Assembly: GCA_023411035.1 (NCBI GenBank)
Contig: JAEYPE010000017.1
Span: 1 to 15,492, forward strand
Length of the DNA stretch: 15,492 bases
Origin: Pseudomonadota bacterium
GTDB taxonomy: Bacteria > Pseudomonadota > Alphaproteobacteria > Azospirillales > Azospirillaceae
Reading direction: 5' to 3'
Shown here piece after piece: positions 1-7,660 of this stretch (position 1 is the stretch's first letter; the number at the start of each line of letters is the position of its first letter). The position numbers and the translations under genes were made by a program. The notes under the pieces were generated by a model that saw nothing but the letters and a program-made list of their open reading frames with translations, was not told the DNA's origin and did not search any database.

Positions 1-882
1 AAGATCACCTACACCGACGCGCTGCAGGCCCAGATCGAGGACAGAACGGAACGGGTGCACACGGCCTTCGCCTTGGCGGTGACCAACACCGGCCGCCTGT
101 CCTCGTCCGACCCGAACCTGCAGAACATCCCCGTCCGCACGGAGGAAGGGCGCAAGATCCGCCGTGCCTTCGTCGCAGCACCGGAGCACAAGCTGATCTC
201 CGTCGACTATTCGCAGATCGAGCTGCGGCTGGTGGCGGAGATGGCGGACATCGCCGCGCTGAAGCAGGCGTTCCACGACGGCATCGACATTCACGCGGCC
301 ACCGCCAGCCAGGTCTTCGGCGTGCCGCTGGACCAGATGACCTCGGAAATCCGGCGCAAGGCGAAGGCGATCAATTTCGGCATCATCTACGGCATTTCCG
401 GCTTCGGCCTGGGCCGGCAGCTCGGCATCGCGCCGGGCGAGGCGAACGCCTTCATCAAGGCGTATTTCGAACGCTTCCACGAACTGAAGGTGTGGATGGA
501 GGCGACCAAGGCTTTCGCGCGGCAGCACGGCCATGTGGTGACGCTGTTCGGGCGGCGCTGCTACATCCCCGGCATCCACGACAAGAACGCCGCCCGCCGC
601 GCCTTCGCGGAGCGGCAGGCGATCAACGCCCCGATCCAGGGCACCGCCGCCGACATCATGAAGCGCGCCATGGCCCGCGTGCCCGACGCCCTGAAGGCCG
701 CCGGGTTCGACGATGTCCGCATGCTGCTCCAGGTCCACGACGAATTGCTGTTCGAAGCCCCGGAGGCGAAGGCCGAAGGCGCCGCCAAGCTGGTGCGCGA
801 GGTCATGGAGGGTGCCGCCACGCTCGGCGTGCCGCTGGTGGCGGAGGCCGGCATCGGCGGCAATTGGGACGAGGCGCACTGA
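1..882 (+). CDS. polA: DNA polymerase I, C-terminal part (5' end outside window)
   Basis: This is the 3' end of a family A DNA polymerase, the cytoplasmic enzyme that fills gaps in DNA repair and Okazaki-fragment processing. The reading frame is open from base 1, so the gene begins upstream; the GTG at 55 is an internal valine codon. All three polymerase-domain signatures are visible: motif A as LISVDYSQIELR with the metal-binding Asp, the O-helix motif B as RRKAKAINFGIIYG, and motif C as LLQVHDELLFEAP with the second catalytic Asp in HDE. The protein ends in the usual GGNWDEAH-type tail, so the C terminus is intact. Exonuclease domains, if present, lie outside the window. No convincing intrinsic terminator follows; the 108 bases to the next gene hold only a weak interrupted inverted repeat near 884-912. 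Confidence 0.97.
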   Translation, partial: KITYTDALQAQIEDRTERVHTAFALAVTNTGRLSSSDPNLQNIPVRTEEGRKIRRAFVAAPEHKLISVDYSQIELRLVAEMADIAALKQAFHDGIDIHAATASQVFGVPLDQMTSEIRRKAKAINFGIIYGISGFGLGRQLGIAPGEANAFIKAYFERFHELKVWMEATKAFARQHGHVVTLFGRRCYIPGIHDKNAARRAFAERQAINAPIQGTAADIMKRAMARVPDALKAAGFDDVRMLLQVHDELLFEAPEAKAEGAAKLVREVMEGAATLGVPLVAEAGIGGNWDEAH

Positions 883-990
883 GGACAAGGCTCCGGTTAC
901 TCCCGGCTTGTGACGATCCGACACAGCCCTGAAGCGTAGAAACCAGCGCACACTCCCGCGCGCCGCGCATCGCTTCAGCCGGGGGTGTTC

Positions 991-2065
991 ATGGCCGGTC
1001 CGTTCACGTTCGACGTCCTTCCCTTCGACCCGCACACCGCCCCGCCGGAGCTGTGGGCGGAGCGGCACCTTTTCCGCCGGGCGCGGCACGCGCAGTCCGG
1101 CGCGGACGAGCCCCCGCCCTCCGACGCCTGGTTCGAAGCGTTGGAGCGTCAGCCGAGCGCCTTCGGACACAATGTCCACTGGGTGGCCCGGACGGAGGGG
1201 CGCATCGTCGGCATCGTCGGCGCCTTTCTGCCCAACCCGGACCAGCCGGACATCCAGGCGGCTCTGCACCACCTGTACGCGGACGGATTCGTGCTGAAGG
1301 AATGGCGCCGTCGCGGGATCGGCCGGCGGCTGCTGACGGAAATCCACGGCCTGATGACCGCGCATGGCAAGAGCGTGCTGACCCTGAGCAGCGAAGACGC
1401 GGACGGGCACGCCTTCCTGCGCGCCATCGGGGCCGACGAACGGCTGCGGTCGGTGGATAGCCGGCTGGCGCTGGACACCGTCGACCGGGCGATGGTTGAG
1501 GATTGGCATGAGGCGATGCACCGCGCGGTTTCCGGCCTGACGGAGACCATCCACGCCGGCGAAGTTCCCGACACGGAGTTCGAGGCGATCCTGCCGCTGC
1601 ACAACGCCCTGCTTCCCGACCTGCCGCGCGACCGGCTGGACCAGCCGCTGGTCCCGGTGACCATGGCGATGGCCTTGGAATGGAAAAGCCAGCTCCATTT
1701 CCAGAAGATTGCGCATCACATGGTCGTGCTGCGCGACGCCGACGGATCGGTCATCGGCTTCAGCGACATCGTCAGGCACCCGGACGTGCCCGACCGCGTT
1801 TATCAGGTCATCACCGGCCTGCGCCGCGACCGGCGCGGGCTGGGGGGTGGGCAAGGGGCTGAAGGCGGCGCTGCTGCGGCACATCCGCTCCGCCCTGCCC
1901 TCCGTCCGGCTGATGGTCACCCGCAACGCGGCGACGAACGGGCCGATGCTGGCGATCAACCGCCGCCTCGGCTACACGGAGCACAAGGTGCTCGGAACCT
2001 ACCAGATCGGCGTCGAGGCGCTGGGACTCAGCCGCGGGTCCGCAGCCGGTTCCGCACCCGCTTGA
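991..2065 (+). pseudogene. Tandem-GNAT acetyltransferase, frameshifted in second domain
   Basis: The gene encodes two GNAT (acetyl-CoA dependent N-acyltransferase) folds in one chain; the substrate is not identifiable. The first acetyl-CoA loop is WRRRGIGRRLL around residues 105-115. The second would be RRDRRGLGVGKGLK around residues 278-291. The frame breaks inside this second loop: a run of six G at 1842-1847 shifts translation. Removing one G restores GLGVGKGLKAALL and then MLAINRRLGYTEHK, the typical C-terminal GNAT motif, with a stop at 2063-2065 and a total of about 357 residues. Read as given, the upstream frame instead runs to 2232 with non-homologous sequence. ATG 991 is preferred over GTG 985; the Shine-Dalgarno sequence is poor. 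The restored end overlaps the convergent gene by 38 bases. A sequencing error, phase variation or a true pseudogene are all possible. Confidence 0.8.
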
Positions 2066-3272
2066 GCGGCTGTTTCAACTCCATCGCGTCGAGCAGCCCC
2101 CCGGCGGCCCGCCGCAGCGAGGCGGAGGCGGCCCTCATCGCCCGGACAGGACCCGGTTCCGGACGGATGGTGCGCACGCGCTCCGTCAGCCGCTCCAGCC
2201 ATTCCTCCTCCATCCCGTGCTGCCGGGCGTAGTCCAGGATGGAGCGGAGTTCCGCCGCCTGCGGCTCGTTGCGCACGGGGATGCCGGCGATGCGGGCGGG
2301 GTCCAGCGGCCCGTCGAAGCAGGCGGGCGCGGCCATCCCGACCGCCGCGAAGTTCATCCGCGTGCGCACGCATTTCTCGCACACCCCGCAGTTCCGGAAC
2401 TGCTCCGGCCCTTCCCAGCAGACGCGCAGGGAGCGGACGGCCTCCGGGTAAGCGGCGACCGCCGCGGCCTTTTCCGTCCGGGAATAGGCCGCCCCGTCAT
2501 GCACGATGGAAAAGCCGTCGCCGGACAGCAGATGGTCGGCGATGGGGGTGGTGCCGTAGGGGATGACCAGCGCGTCATAGGGCTTGGTGCTGCCGATCAG
2601 CCCGAATTCGAACTCCGCGCCGTAGAGATGCAGGCAAGCGGCCAGTTCCGCCGCGTGGGAGTCCTGCCAGTTCTGGAGGTGCAGTTCCTTGCTGTTGGTC
2701 CGCACCACGCGCAGATCCAGCCCGGCCAACTCACGGAAGGGCCGGGTGCGCTCCACCAGCCGTTCGAAGTCGCCGGGCCGGTCGAGCGCCACGTCGAAAC
2801 CGTGCACCATCAGAAGCGCGGTGACGGTGTGGCGCCGCTCCGGCGGCAGAAGCAGCCGGTGGCGCAGGATGGTGAAGGTGCTGTCCAGCCCGCCGGAATA
2901 GGCGGCGATGGCCCGGCGTCCGGGCTTGGGCGCGGTGCGGTCGATGACCGTTTCCGGGACGATCTCCACCGCCCGGTAGCGATCCGGGTGCCAGCGCCGC
3001 CACACCCCCTGGAGCGTGTCGATGTTGTGCAGCGCCGTCCGTGTCACCGGCCCGTGCACACGGACGGGAAGGCCCCGCTGCATGGCGTGGAACAGGAAGG
3101 CCATGACCGCCCCGTCCATGGGCCGGTCCTCCGCGGTTCCGGTCTGGTCCTCGAACTCGTAGACCACGCGGTGCCGGCGGCGGGCGCCGTCCTCGGACAG
3201 CAGGACGGTGCGGCGCACCATGCCGCCGCTTTCCGCCTCCTCGATGCCGATGTGCAGCGCCTTGCCCGCCAT
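2028..3272 (-). CDS. QueC-like PP-loop ATPase with four-cysteine zinc motif
   Basis: This 414-residue protein belongs to the adenine nucleotide alpha-hydrolase (PP-loop) superfamily, whose members adenylate a carboxylate or similar group before nucleophilic attack. The ATP-binding signature is AAYSGGLDST at residues 123-132. The C-terminal half has C285-x9-C295-x2-C298-x2-C301, nearly the zinc site of QueC, the 7-cyano-7-deazaguanine synthase. The protein is much longer than a typical QueC (about 230 residues): roughly 115 residues precede the P-loop and about 110 follow the cysteines. No other queuosine gene is nearby. Its upstream partner, 45 bases away on the same strand, is a polysaccharide pyruvyl transferase, so amidation or a related modification of a sugar carboxylate is a reasonable guess, but unproven. 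GAAGGA lies just upstream of ATG 3272 and supports this start. Confidence 0.8.
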   Translation of the reverse strand: MAGKALHIGIEEAESGGMVRRTVLLSEDGARRRHRVVYEFEDQTGTAEDRPMDGAVMAFLFHAMQRGLPVRVHGPVTRTALHNIDTLQGVWRRWHPDRYRAVEIVPETVIDRTAPKPGRRAIAAYSGGLDSTFTILRHRLLLPPERRHTVTALLMVHGFDVALDRPGDFERLVERTRPFRELAGLDLRVVRTNSKELHLQNWQDSHAAELAACLHLYGAEFEFGLIGSTKPYDALVIPYGTTPIADHLLSGDGFSIVHDGAAYSRTEKAAAVAAYPEAVRSLRVCWEGPEQFRNCGVCEKCVRTRMNFAAVGMAAPACFDGPLDPARIAGIPVRNEPQAAELRSILDYARQHGMEEEWLERLTERVRTIRPEPGPVRAMRAASASLRRAAGGLLDAMELKQPLKRVRNRLRTRG

Positions 3273-3317
3273 GCTTCCTTCAGTCCATGCTTTGGGATGA
3301 CAGACGGACGCGGGGCG

Positions 3318-4358
3318 TTATCGTTCCCATCCCATGGGCCAACTGTCGATGTAGTTGGTCAGCTTTCCGTAGGAGTTGTCGCGCACCTGCACCGGCAGCC
3401 CCATCATCAGCGCCAGCAGCATGCCGTGCAGCCGGTTGGTCACCACGGCGTTGGCCGCCCCGAAATGGGCCACGGCCTTGCGGATCAGCCGGTCGCGGAT
3501 GGGGTACCAGCTTCGCACCGGATCGGCGGGCAGCGGCACCGCGTCGTCCAGCCGGATCAGCCGGGCGGCCAGCGCGTAGCCGGCGAAGTCCTCCCGCCCG
3601 CACAAATCCTCCCAGTCGAAGACCGGCGAGCCCTGCCGCAACCAGTGGCGCCCAGCGCATTCCTGGTCGCGACGGGCCATGACGAGCAGCGTCGTGTCAT
3701 GGGCGGAACGGATGGGCGTCAGCCGCGCCGGATAGCGGGTCAGGTAATGGGCGAGGTCCGGCACCTGGATCGCCCGCTCCCCCAGAAAGGGCCGCACGAG
3801 GTCGAGGGACGGGGCGTCCCGCGCCATGAAGACCAGATCGCGGTGCGCCGCCCAGCGCTTCATGTCGTGACGCAGCCGTTCGTGATCGCGGTAATAGACG
3901 GTCTGCGGCAACAGGACGATGCGGCTGGCCGGGAAGCTCTCCAGAACCCTCTGCCGGAACAGCTCATGATGGGGGTAGAGGTCGCCGAAGTTGCCGCCGC
4001 CGTGCAGCAGGATCGCCGCCTGCCCGTCGCGCTGGCGGCGCAGCAGACGGCGGGCGTTGCCCAGCGTCACCCGCTCCCGGATCTCCACCCCGCCGTCGGT
4101 GAACAGGGTCTCCGCGGCCTGGTTGATCAGCAGGTCCCCGATGTTCAGATGGACCGGGATGTCCGCATAGACGGCGGGACCGCTGCCGAGACGCGGCAGA
4201 ACCGAGTCCCGCACCCGCAGCGACAGGGCTTCCAGGGCCGCAAGGTCCGGGTCCAGCCAGAGGTCGGCCGATCCCGCATCCGGCCCACCAGCGGACCCGG
4301 TGGCGGACCCGGCGGCTGCGCATCCCCCGGCACCGCCGTCATAACACCACCTATCCAT
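3318..4358 (-). CDS. Polysaccharide pyruvyl transferase family protein
   Basis: The protein resembles the CsaB/WcaK/EpsI family, which moves a pyruvate ketal from phosphoenolpyruvate onto sugars of exopolysaccharide or cell-wall polymers in the cytoplasm. Family landmarks, numbered from ATG 4358, are IPVHLNIGDLLINQ near 67-80, the glycine-rich ILLHGGGNFGDLYPHH near 116-131, LPQTVYY near 150, and TNRLHGMLLALMMGLPV near 307-323, followed by DNSYGKLTNYIDSW. The NRLHG loop is the conserved C-terminal donor-site element. The start is uncertain: ATG 4358 (346 aa) and TTG 4364 are both open, the Shine-Dalgarno is weak, and the first 30 residues are low-complexity Gly/Ala, so a later start is possible. 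It is probably co-transcribed with the QueC-like gene that follows. The acceptor sugar cannot be told from sequence. Confidence 0.85.
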   Translation of the reverse strand: MDRWCYDGGAGGCAAAGSATGSAGGPDAGSADLWLDPDLAALEALSLRVRDSVLPRLGSGPAVYADIPVHLNIGDLLINQAAETLFTDGGVEIRERVTLGNARRLLRRQRDGQAAILLHGGGNFGDLYPHHELFRQRVLESFPASRIVLLPQTVYYRDHERLRHDMKRWAAHRDLVFMARDAPSLDLVRPFLGERAIQVPDLAHYLTRYPARLTPIRSAHDTTLLVMARRDQECAGRHWLRQGSPVFDWEDLCGREDFAGYALAARLIRLDDAVPLPADPVRSWYPIRDRLIRKAVAHFGAANAVVTNRLHGMLLALMMGLPVQVRDNSYGKLTNYIDSWPMGWER

Positions 4359-4364
4359 GGCCAA

Positions 4365-4598
4365 TGGCCCGCCCCCACAAGTTTTGTTCCGGAAAATTGG
4401 TCACATCCGCCCCCGGAGATGGAAGAGAAGTGACACGCCCCGGTCCAATGTGAACGGGAGTGACGGGTGAAAGTTCGATCCCAAAGGAATGCCCCTGGAT
4501 TCGCCGGCTTCACCCGTCCGAACGGATGCTGAGCTTTTGCGGTAGTCGTTCCGGCGCGGTCGGGCCGCACCGGAATCTTTGCGTTCATATGATTTGGT
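4365..4598. other. Intergenic region between multicopper oxidase and pyruvyl transferase
   Basis: These 234 bases separate two minus-strand genes. They hold a GC-rich hairpin (4549-4575) shortly after the multicopper oxidase stop and half of a 14-base tandem duplication (4584-4611). A promoter for the pyruvyl transferase would be expected nearer 4365-4480, but no convincing -35/-10 pair was found. Confidence 0.5.
4549..4575 (-). terminator. Hairpin after multicopper oxidase gene, no clear T-tract
   Basis: An 11-bp stem with one G-U pair pairs 4549-4559 (TTCCGGCGCGG on plus) with 4565-4575 around a 5-base loop. It begins 23 bases after the multicopper oxidase stop. On the minus strand it is not followed by a T run, so it may protect the mRNA 3' end or act with Rho rather than be a classic intrinsic terminator. 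Confidence 0.45.
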
Positions 4599-4611
4599 TC
4601 ATATGATTTGG
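4584..4611. repeat. 14-base tandem duplication spanning multicopper oxidase stop codon
   Basis: TTCATATGATTTGG occurs twice in direct tandem, at 4584-4597 and 4598-4611. The second copy contains the gene's stop codon (4599-4601, minus strand), and the protein ends DQII. Because the unit carries its own stop, the duplication leaves the protein unchanged. It looks like a replication-slippage product. Confidence 0.85.
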
Positions 4612-6035
4612 TCGTACACCAATTCGGTCATCATCCCCGCCGCCATGTGCAGCAGGTTGTGGCAGTGCAGCGGCCAACGCCCCGGATTGTCGGCGTCGAA
4701 GGCGATGGTGACGGAGCCGTTCAGCGGCACCAGCACCGTGTCGCGCACCGCCCCGGCCAGCGCCGTCCCGTTGAGCGCCGTCACCTGGAAATGCTGGCCG
4801 TGCAGATGCATGGGGTGGGCCATGGGGCTTTCGTTGACCATGGTGACGGTCACGCGCTGCCCCCTCCGCACCGTCAGCGGCCTGTGCTCGCCGAAGGGGC
4901 GGTCGTCGATGGTCCAGACATAGGGGGCCATGCCGCCGGTCAGGCGGATGGTGAAGGCCGCGTCCGTGGGGCGCGGCGCCAAGGGCTCCAGCGCCGTCAG
5001 CCGCCGCTCCAGCGACAAGTCCACCGGCCCGGCGGCGCTTCCGGCAAGGCCGGCGGTCCTGCCCACCGCCGCACCGGGGGTGGCGAGAACGATGCCGGTC
5101 CGCCGGCGGTCCCCCTCCCGCTGCGCCAGGATGGGGAAGGCGCCGCCCCCGGCGGGGAGCTGGACCAGGATGTCCAGCCGCTGGCCCATCACCATGCCGA
5201 AGCGGCGCCCGGCCACCGGCTTCACCGGGTTGCCGTCCGCCGCGATCACCGTCCCGTCAAGCGTGCCGAGGTCGATGTGGAAGGCCGTGGAGGTCGCCCC
5301 GTTGATCAGCCGCAGCCGGACCCGCCCGCCGCGCTCCACCCGCACCACCTCCGGATCGTCGAGCGTGCGGTCGTTCGCAAGATAGGCGTCGTATTCCACG
5401 TCGTTGAGGTCCATGGCGGCACCATGTCCACTGCCGTGACCCCCACCATGCCCGCCATGCCCGCCATGCGCCATCCCGCCGCCGGTCAGAGTCGCGAGGA
5501 TGTCGGCGGGGTCCCTGAAGGTGAAATCGTGCAACAGCACGGTCACCTCCTGCGCGTCCTCGCGCCGGTCCTCGGCGGTCCGGACGATCAGGGGGGCCGC
5601 CATCAGCCGCTGCTCCTGAAGGCCATGGTGCGAATGCATCCAGTGCGTGCCCGGCCGGGGCTCGAAGTCGTAGGTCTGGCCGGCGCCGTCCCTGACCGGC
5701 GGGCGGTTCGCGTCGGCAACGCCGTCCTGGGCGTAGGGCGGGGTCATGCCATGCCAGTGGATGACGGTATCCTCCCCCGCCCGGTTCGCCAGATCGACCA
5801 GGAAGCGCTGCCCCGGATCGAGGAACAGGCCGGAGGTCCCGTCCGGCTGGCGGATGCCGAAAACGGAGGCGGGCTTGCCCATCACCTCCAGCACGCGCCG
5901 CTCGACGGCGAGGCGGGTGGGCGCCGCGGCCCGCGCGGGGCGGACGGTGGCGGGAATCAGGGTGGAAACGCCGCCCAAAGCGGCGGCTGCCGCCGCGGAC
6001 GCCAGAAAACGGCGGCGGGTCTGAAGAGTTGTCAT
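4599..6035 (-). CDS. Tat-exported multicopper oxidase (CueO/CopA-like)
   Basis: A 478-residue periplasmic multicopper oxidase, probably oxidising Cu(I) as part of copper tolerance. The N terminus MTTLQTRRRFLASAAAA is a twin-arginine signal ending near ARAAA at residues 34-38. All four copper-binding segments are present: HWHG (93-96), HSHHG (134-138), HPMHLHG (407-413) and HCHNLLHMAAGM (457-468), giving the H-C-H-x3-H-x4-M pattern with an axial Met at a type 1 site. A glycine/histidine insert, HGGHGGHGGGHGSGHG (about 190-205), may bind copper. ATG 6035 is chosen because it places the Tat motif at the N terminus; an upstream open frame to 6098 would bury it. It lies 73 bases downstream of a small secreted Cys/His protein and is probably driven by the CueR-type promoter at 6500-6530. 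A laccase-like role cannot be excluded. Confidence 0.92.
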   Translation of the reverse strand: MTTLQTRRRFLASAAAAAALGGVSTLIPATVRPARAAAPTRLAVERRVLEVMGKPASVFGIRQPDGTSGLFLDPGQRFLVDLANRAGEDTVIHWHGMTPPYAQDGVADANRPPVRDGAGQTYDFEPRPGTHWMHSHHGLQEQRLMAAPLIVRTAEDRREDAQEVTVLLHDFTFRDPADILATLTGGGMAHGGHGGHGGGHGSGHGAAMDLNDVEYDAYLANDRTLDDPEVVRVERGGRVRLRLINGATSTAFHIDLGTLDGTVIAADGNPVKPVAGRRFGMVMGQRLDILVQLPAGGGAFPILAQREGDRRRTGIVLATPGAAVGRTAGLAGSAAGPVDLSLERRLTALEPLAPRPTDAAFTIRLTGGMAPYVWTIDDRPFGEHRPLTVRRGQRVTVTMVNESPMAHPMHLHGQHFQVTALNGTALAGAVRDTVLVPLNGSVTIAFDADNPGRWPLHCHNLLHMAAGMMTELVYDQII

Positions 6036-6108
6036 GATGCGATGGTCCGTTCTGGGAATGCCGGCCCGCGGCGCGCGGCGAACGCGCACCCCAGGCATGG
6101 AAGTCCGG

Positions 6109-6468
6109 TCAAACGGGTACGCGCGGCGGTTTCAGGGCCGGCAGCGTGCGGATTCCCTCCGGCAACAGGCCGGATGGCCGGAAGGCCACCGAAACGCGGA
6201 GCGGCGGTGCCGGAAAAGGGGCGGCGGTGGCGATCCCCGACAGCGTCATCGGGCAGGTCCCACCGCAGGACAACCGGTGCTTGCCGCCACAGGCACCGTC
6301 CACCGGGGGCGCATGGTCCGCATCGCCCATCCAGACTCCGTCGACCGGGGTTTGGACATCCGAATGGACATGCGCCTGCGCGGAGGATGGCGCGAACAAC
6401 GCCAGCGCGGCCAGCACCAGCAGCCCCGCCACCATCATCCGGACAAGGGTGCACCCACCCCGCGCCAT
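6109..6468 (-). CDS. Small secreted Cys/His protein of copper operon (DUF2946-like)
   Basis: A 119-residue protein with a clear Sec signal: hydrophobic residues 11-26, then AQA before HVHSD, predicting cleavage after residue 32. The mature part has a cysteine cluster C60-x7-C68-x3-C72 in the context CGGKHRLSCGGTCPM plus several histidines near the new N terminus, which suggests periplasmic copper binding. The C terminus (LKPPRVPV) recalls short copper-island proteins of the DUF2946 type, though the match is from memory and loose. ATG 6468 lies about 25 bases after the predicted start of the CueR-type promoter and is preceded by GGGAAACGG. The multicopper oxidase follows on the same strand, so it is likely the first gene of that operon. 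It may hand copper to the oxidase or buffer it. Confidence 0.7.
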   Translation of the reverse strand: MARGGCTLVRMMVAGLLVLAALALFAPSSAQAHVHSDVQTPVDGVWMGDADHAPPVDGACGGKHRLSCGGTCPMTLSGIATAAPFPAPPLRVSVAFRPSGLLPEGIRTLPALKPPRVPV

Positions 6469-6499
6469 CGCCGTTTCCCGATCCTGCCCAACGCCGCTC

Positions 6500-6530
6500 A
6501 GTCTCCACCTTCCAGCGGCGGTAAGGTCAA
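6500..6530 (-). promoter_or_regulatory. CueR-type (MerR family) copper promoter
   Basis: On the minus strand, -35 TTGACC (6525-6530) and -10 GAGACT (6500-6505) are separated by a 19-base spacer, the overlong spacing typical of MerR-family activated promoters. An inverted repeat sits in the spacer, with outer arms ACCTT (6507-6511) and AAGGT (6523-6527), as in known CueR operators (CTTGACCTT left side, GGAAGGT right side). The predicted start, near 6493, is about 25 bases before the small secreted protein. A CueR gene itself is not in the window. Confidence 0.75.
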
Positions 6531-6608
6531 GCGCAAATTCGGGCGTGCGAGCTTGGCCGCGCTTCCGACGGCAAGCGGCCCATGCCGCCGCCCGCGTCGT
6601 GGCCGGCT

Positions 6609-7376
6609 TCAGATCGGCTCCGCCGCGTCTTCCGAGGGGGCGGTGAAATAGAGGGGGTTGGCCTTCTGCGCGTCGGCGATGGTGACCTGGAGATAGTCCA
6701 GATGCAGGTCGATGGCCTTCGCCGCCGCCTCCGGGTCGTTCTTGGAGATGGCCTCGATGATGGCCGAATGCTCGGCGATCACGTCCGGCACGCGGCCCAG
6801 AACCGGCAGGGTCAGCAGGCGGTAACGGTCCACCTGCACCTTGACCTGCTGCGTCAGGCTCCAGAAGCCGGGATAGCCGGCGGTTTCCGCCAGCAGCGCG
6901 TGGAACGCCTCGTCGGCCTGGTGGAAGCCTTCGAAATTCCGGGCGGCCTCCATCTCGCGCTGGAGTTCCAGGTTGGCGCGCAGCTTGGCGATCTGGCTGC
7001 GGGTGGCGCGCTTGGCGGCGTAGCGGACGGTCGCCTCCTCCAGCGCCTTGCGGATGGCGATGGCTTCCGGCAACGCGCCGAGCGGAATGCGGGACACGAA
7101 GGTGCCCGACTGCGGGAAGATTTCGATCAGCCCCTCGTCCGCCAGACGCAGCACGGCCTCGCGCACCGGTGTGCGGCTGACGCCGTAATCCTGGGCGATC
7201 AGCTTCTCCGCGACCGGTTCGCCGGGCTTGCGGCGGAGCGAGACGATCTCGTTGCGCAGGTCGCGGTAGATCGTCGCAGCCACGGTGGTGCCGCGCTGGG
7301 CCGGGCGGGCGATCGCCGCCGCCGTCCGCCGCCGGGTCCGCGTCTTGACGCCCGCCGCCTGTTCCGAATCCGCCAT
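6609..7376 (-). CDS. GntR-family (FadR/FCD subfamily) transcriptional regulator of uronate genes
   Basis: A 255-residue one-component regulator. An N-terminal winged helix-turn-helix (about 30-98) contains AEKLIAQDYGVSRTPVREAVLRL and the wing GLIEIFPQSGTFVS. The C-terminal FCD effector domain (about 100-235) keeps the expected metal ligands: DEAFH (D-x3-H), EHSAIIEAI and IDLHLDYL. FCD regulators commonly sense sugar acids and related carboxylates. It is divergent from mgsA, and the palindromes overlapping four promoters here, including its own, fit an autorepressed local regulon. The start is uncertain: ATG 7376 gives normal family length, but the frame is open upstream, and ATG 7460 lies only about 30 bases from the predicted transcription start. 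The inducer (tagaturonate, fructuronate or a uronate) is not readable from sequence. Confidence 0.9.
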   Translation of the reverse strand: MADSEQAAGVKTRTRRRTAAAIARPAQRGTTVAATIYRDLRNEIVSLRRKPGEPVAEKLIAQDYGVSRTPVREAVLRLADEGLIEIFPQSGTFVSRIPLGALPEAIAIRKALEEATVRYAAKRATRSQIAKLRANLELQREMEAARNFEGFHQADEAFHALLAETAGYPGFWSLTQQVKVQVDRYRLLTLPVLGRVPDVIAEHSAIIEAISKNDPEAAAKAIDLHLDYLQVTIADAQKANPLYFTAPSEDAAEPI

Positions 7377-7495
7377 CGAGGTCTGCGCCGCCTTCTTCAA
7401 CACCCGCTCCCGCCAGGAAAATCCAGGGCGCCGAACGTCCGGATCGCCAAGCCGAACCATTTGTTCCAGGCCACGGACGGTCCGCCCTTCATCGC

Positions 7496-7525
7496 AATAT
7501 ACTAATAGCTCCCGGCGTGGGTCAA
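7496..7525 (-). promoter_or_regulatory. gntR promoter with overlapping operator (site D)
   Basis: On the minus strand, -35 TTGACC (7520-7525), an 18-base spacer and -10 TATATT (7496-7501) form a strong promoter for the regulator. The operator AGCTATTAGTATAT covers 7497-7510 and matches the TATAYTARTATA core at 10 of 12 positions; its -10-side half is perfect. It is the most degenerate of the four sites, which suits weaker autoregulation. Confidence 0.65.
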
Positions 7526-7586
7526 ACGCCTTGGAAACCCGCGCCACGCGCTGTTTCCGCACCGAATCGCCGCCTTGGGATGCGCG

Positions 7587-7616
7587 TTGCGCGCCATATT
7601 GGTATACTAGTATACT
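7587..7616 (+). promoter_or_regulatory. mgsA promoter with perfect 14-bp palindromic operator (site A)
   Basis: -35 TTGCGC (7587-7592), an 18-base spacer and -10 TATACT (7611-7616). GTATACTAGTATAC (7602-7615) is a perfect palindrome whose right half is the -10 element, so a bound protein would block RNA polymerase. The predicted start is near 7623, about 38 bases before mgsA. Confidence 0.75.
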
Positions 7617-7660
7617 GTTTTTAACGCCAATTCGGAGCGCCTACCGCAAGGACCGTCACC

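Noticed and set aside
884..912. Inverted repeat ACAAG/CTTGT after polA as a terminator
   Set aside because: Only five continuous base pairs with interior mismatches and no T-tract.
2217..4433. A 738-codon plus-strand open frame antisense to the pyruvyl transferase and PP-loop genes
   Set aside because: It lies opposite two recognisable genes, has no family motifs, and is explained by the rarity of stop codons in GC-rich antisense frames.
6036..6098. Extending the multicopper oxidase upstream to 6098
   Set aside because: It would put 21 arginine-rich residues before the twin-arginine signal, unlike Tat substrates; ATG 6035 places the RRRF motif correctly.
4608..6524. A 638-codon plus-strand open frame opposite the copper genes
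   Set aside because: Antisense to a multicopper oxidase with all copper motifs intact; the frame also crosses the CueR-type promoter.
7377..7562. Extending the GntR regulator to an upstream start at 7562
   Set aside because: The extension would cross the predicted gntR promoter and operator (7496-7525) and exceed usual family length; only the shorter alternative at 7460 remains possible.
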